Assembly (NCBI GenBank): GCA_030531085.1
Contig: JAUNOM010000001.1
Span: forward strand, 124,001-188,000
DNA length: 64,000 bases
From: Prevotellaceae bacterium
GTDB lineage: Bacteria; Bacteroidota; Bacteroidia; Bacteroidales; Bacteroidaceae
Direction: 5' to 3'
Shown: positions 63,509-64,000 of the stretch, in pieces
Layout: each line of letters begins with the position of its first letter
Position numbering within the stretch: position 1 is the first letter of the stretch
Made by a program: the position numbers and the translations under genes
The notes under the pieces: generated by a model
Databases searched by the model: none
The model's input: only the letters and a program-made list of their open reading frames with translations
Told to the model about the DNA's origin: nothing

Positions 63509-64000
63509 ATGATTATTATAATAATAGCGGTACTTGCAGCCCTTATCATCGGAGGACTGGGAGGCTACTTGATTTTCAGATATGTAATCAAGGGAAAATA
63601 CAATGAGATGGTAGCCAATGCAGAAAAGGCTGCGGAGGTATTAAAAGAGAAGAAGCTCCTTGAAGTGAAGGAGAAGTTCATCAACAAGAAGAGTGAACTG
63701 GAGCGCGAGGTACAACAGCGCAACCAGAAAATTCAGCAGACAGAGAACAAACTGAAGCAGCGCGAGATCAGCCTGAACCAGAAGCAGGAGGATTTAGGCA
63801 AGCGTAATCAGGAACTCGACCTGCAGTTGCAGCGTATGGAGAATGAGAAAAAGCTGCTTGCCCTTAAAGAACAGGAGCTTGAGGATATGCAGATGAAGGA
63901 GCGTGCTAAGCTGGAACAACTGTCAGGCTTGTCCGCTGAAGAGGCAAAGACACAGCTTATAGACAGCCTTAAAGACGAGGCAAGGACCAATGCGCAGAGC
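63509..64000 (+). CDS. rny: Ribonuclease Y, N-terminal part (gene runs off the window)
   Basis: A membrane-anchored endoribonuclease of mRNA decay. The N-terminal helix (MIIIIIAVLAALIIGGLGGY) is followed by a long charged coiled coil (KKSELEREVQQRNQKIQQ, KERAKLEQLSGLSAEEAK), as in RNase Y. The KH and HD domains lie beyond base 64000, so 164 codons are visible. The start ATG at 63509 lies 84 bases after zapA. Confidence 0.93.
   Translation, partial: MIIIIIAVLAALIIGGLGGYLIFRYVIKGKYNEMVANAEKAAEVLKEKKLLEVKEKFINKKSELEREVQQRNQKIQQTENKLKQREISLNQKQEDLGKRNQELDLQLQRMENEKKLLALKEQELEDMQMKERAKLEQLSGLSAEEAKTQLIDSLKDEARTNAQS

Noticed and set aside
1-64000. CRISPR arrays, tRNA or rRNA genes, transposases
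   Set aside because: I found no regularly spaced direct repeats, no tRNA-like T-loop sequences in the gaps, and no recombinase or transposase motifs.

Overview
The window is a gene-dense stretch of a Bacteroidales chromosome, most likely Prevotella or a close relative. This rests on several signs. Many genes have the Bacteroidetes promoter form (TTTG or TTG, 19-20 bases, then TAnnTTTG) and lack Shine-Dalgarno sequences. There is a CfxA-type beta-lactamase. Pectin-degrading enzymes of types common in gut Bacteroidetes are present, as is the cluster order coiled-coil protein, zapA, rny. I saw no rRNA or tRNA genes, CRISPR arrays, transposases or integrases.

Layout. 1-2.7 kb: anaerobic pyruvate metabolism (pflA partial, pflB). 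2.7-10.1 kb: a tightly overlapping minus-strand operon that looks biosynthetic, with a dehydrogenase-like protein, an AsnB-like amidotransferase, a methyltransferase, an adenylation-carrier-reductase protein (split by a frameshift) and a NadR-like enzyme. 10.1-14.6 kb: comM, waaA and gltX. 14.7-18.4 kb: pgpH-like HD phosphohydrolase, a hypothetical, a cobalamin adenosyltransferase and a small acidic protein. 18.4-23.2 kb: acyltransferase, AraC regulator, and an ECF sigma / membrane protein / TonB-like operon. 23.6-27.4 kb: nth, rpsA, mltG. 27.4-35.6 kb: pectin (rhamnogalacturonan) enzymes around a divergent HxlR regulator and NTF2-like pair. 35.6-37 kb: an AT-rich TIR-methyltransferase fusion. 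37-43.8 kb: metY, a lipoprotein and a Dna2-like nuclease-helicase. 43.8-49.2 kb: leucine operon leuA-leuC-leuD-cimA-like, led by a Leu/Ile-rich leader peptide with an attenuator. 49.8-57.6 kb: small membrane protein, HAD phosphatase, outer-membrane barrel, NhaC and PutP sodium transporters, FAD dehydrogenase. 57.8-61.8 kb: CfxA-like beta-lactamase, a HAD protein, and a Wzc-type tyrosine kinase. 62-64 kb: a hypothetical, coiled-coil protein, zapA and the start of rny.

The strongest unusual signals are: (1) the A-T-R/amidotransferase/methyltransferase/NadR operon, with a frameshift explained exactly by loss of one copy of a 7-base tandem repeat; (2) the TIR-methyltransferase fusion; (3) a textbook-like ribosome-mediated attenuator ahead of the leucine operon; (4) two copies of a ~358-base intergenic element bounded by direct repeats, plus two shorter palindromic relatives. 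All family assignments come from motif reading and memory of families, with no database search.
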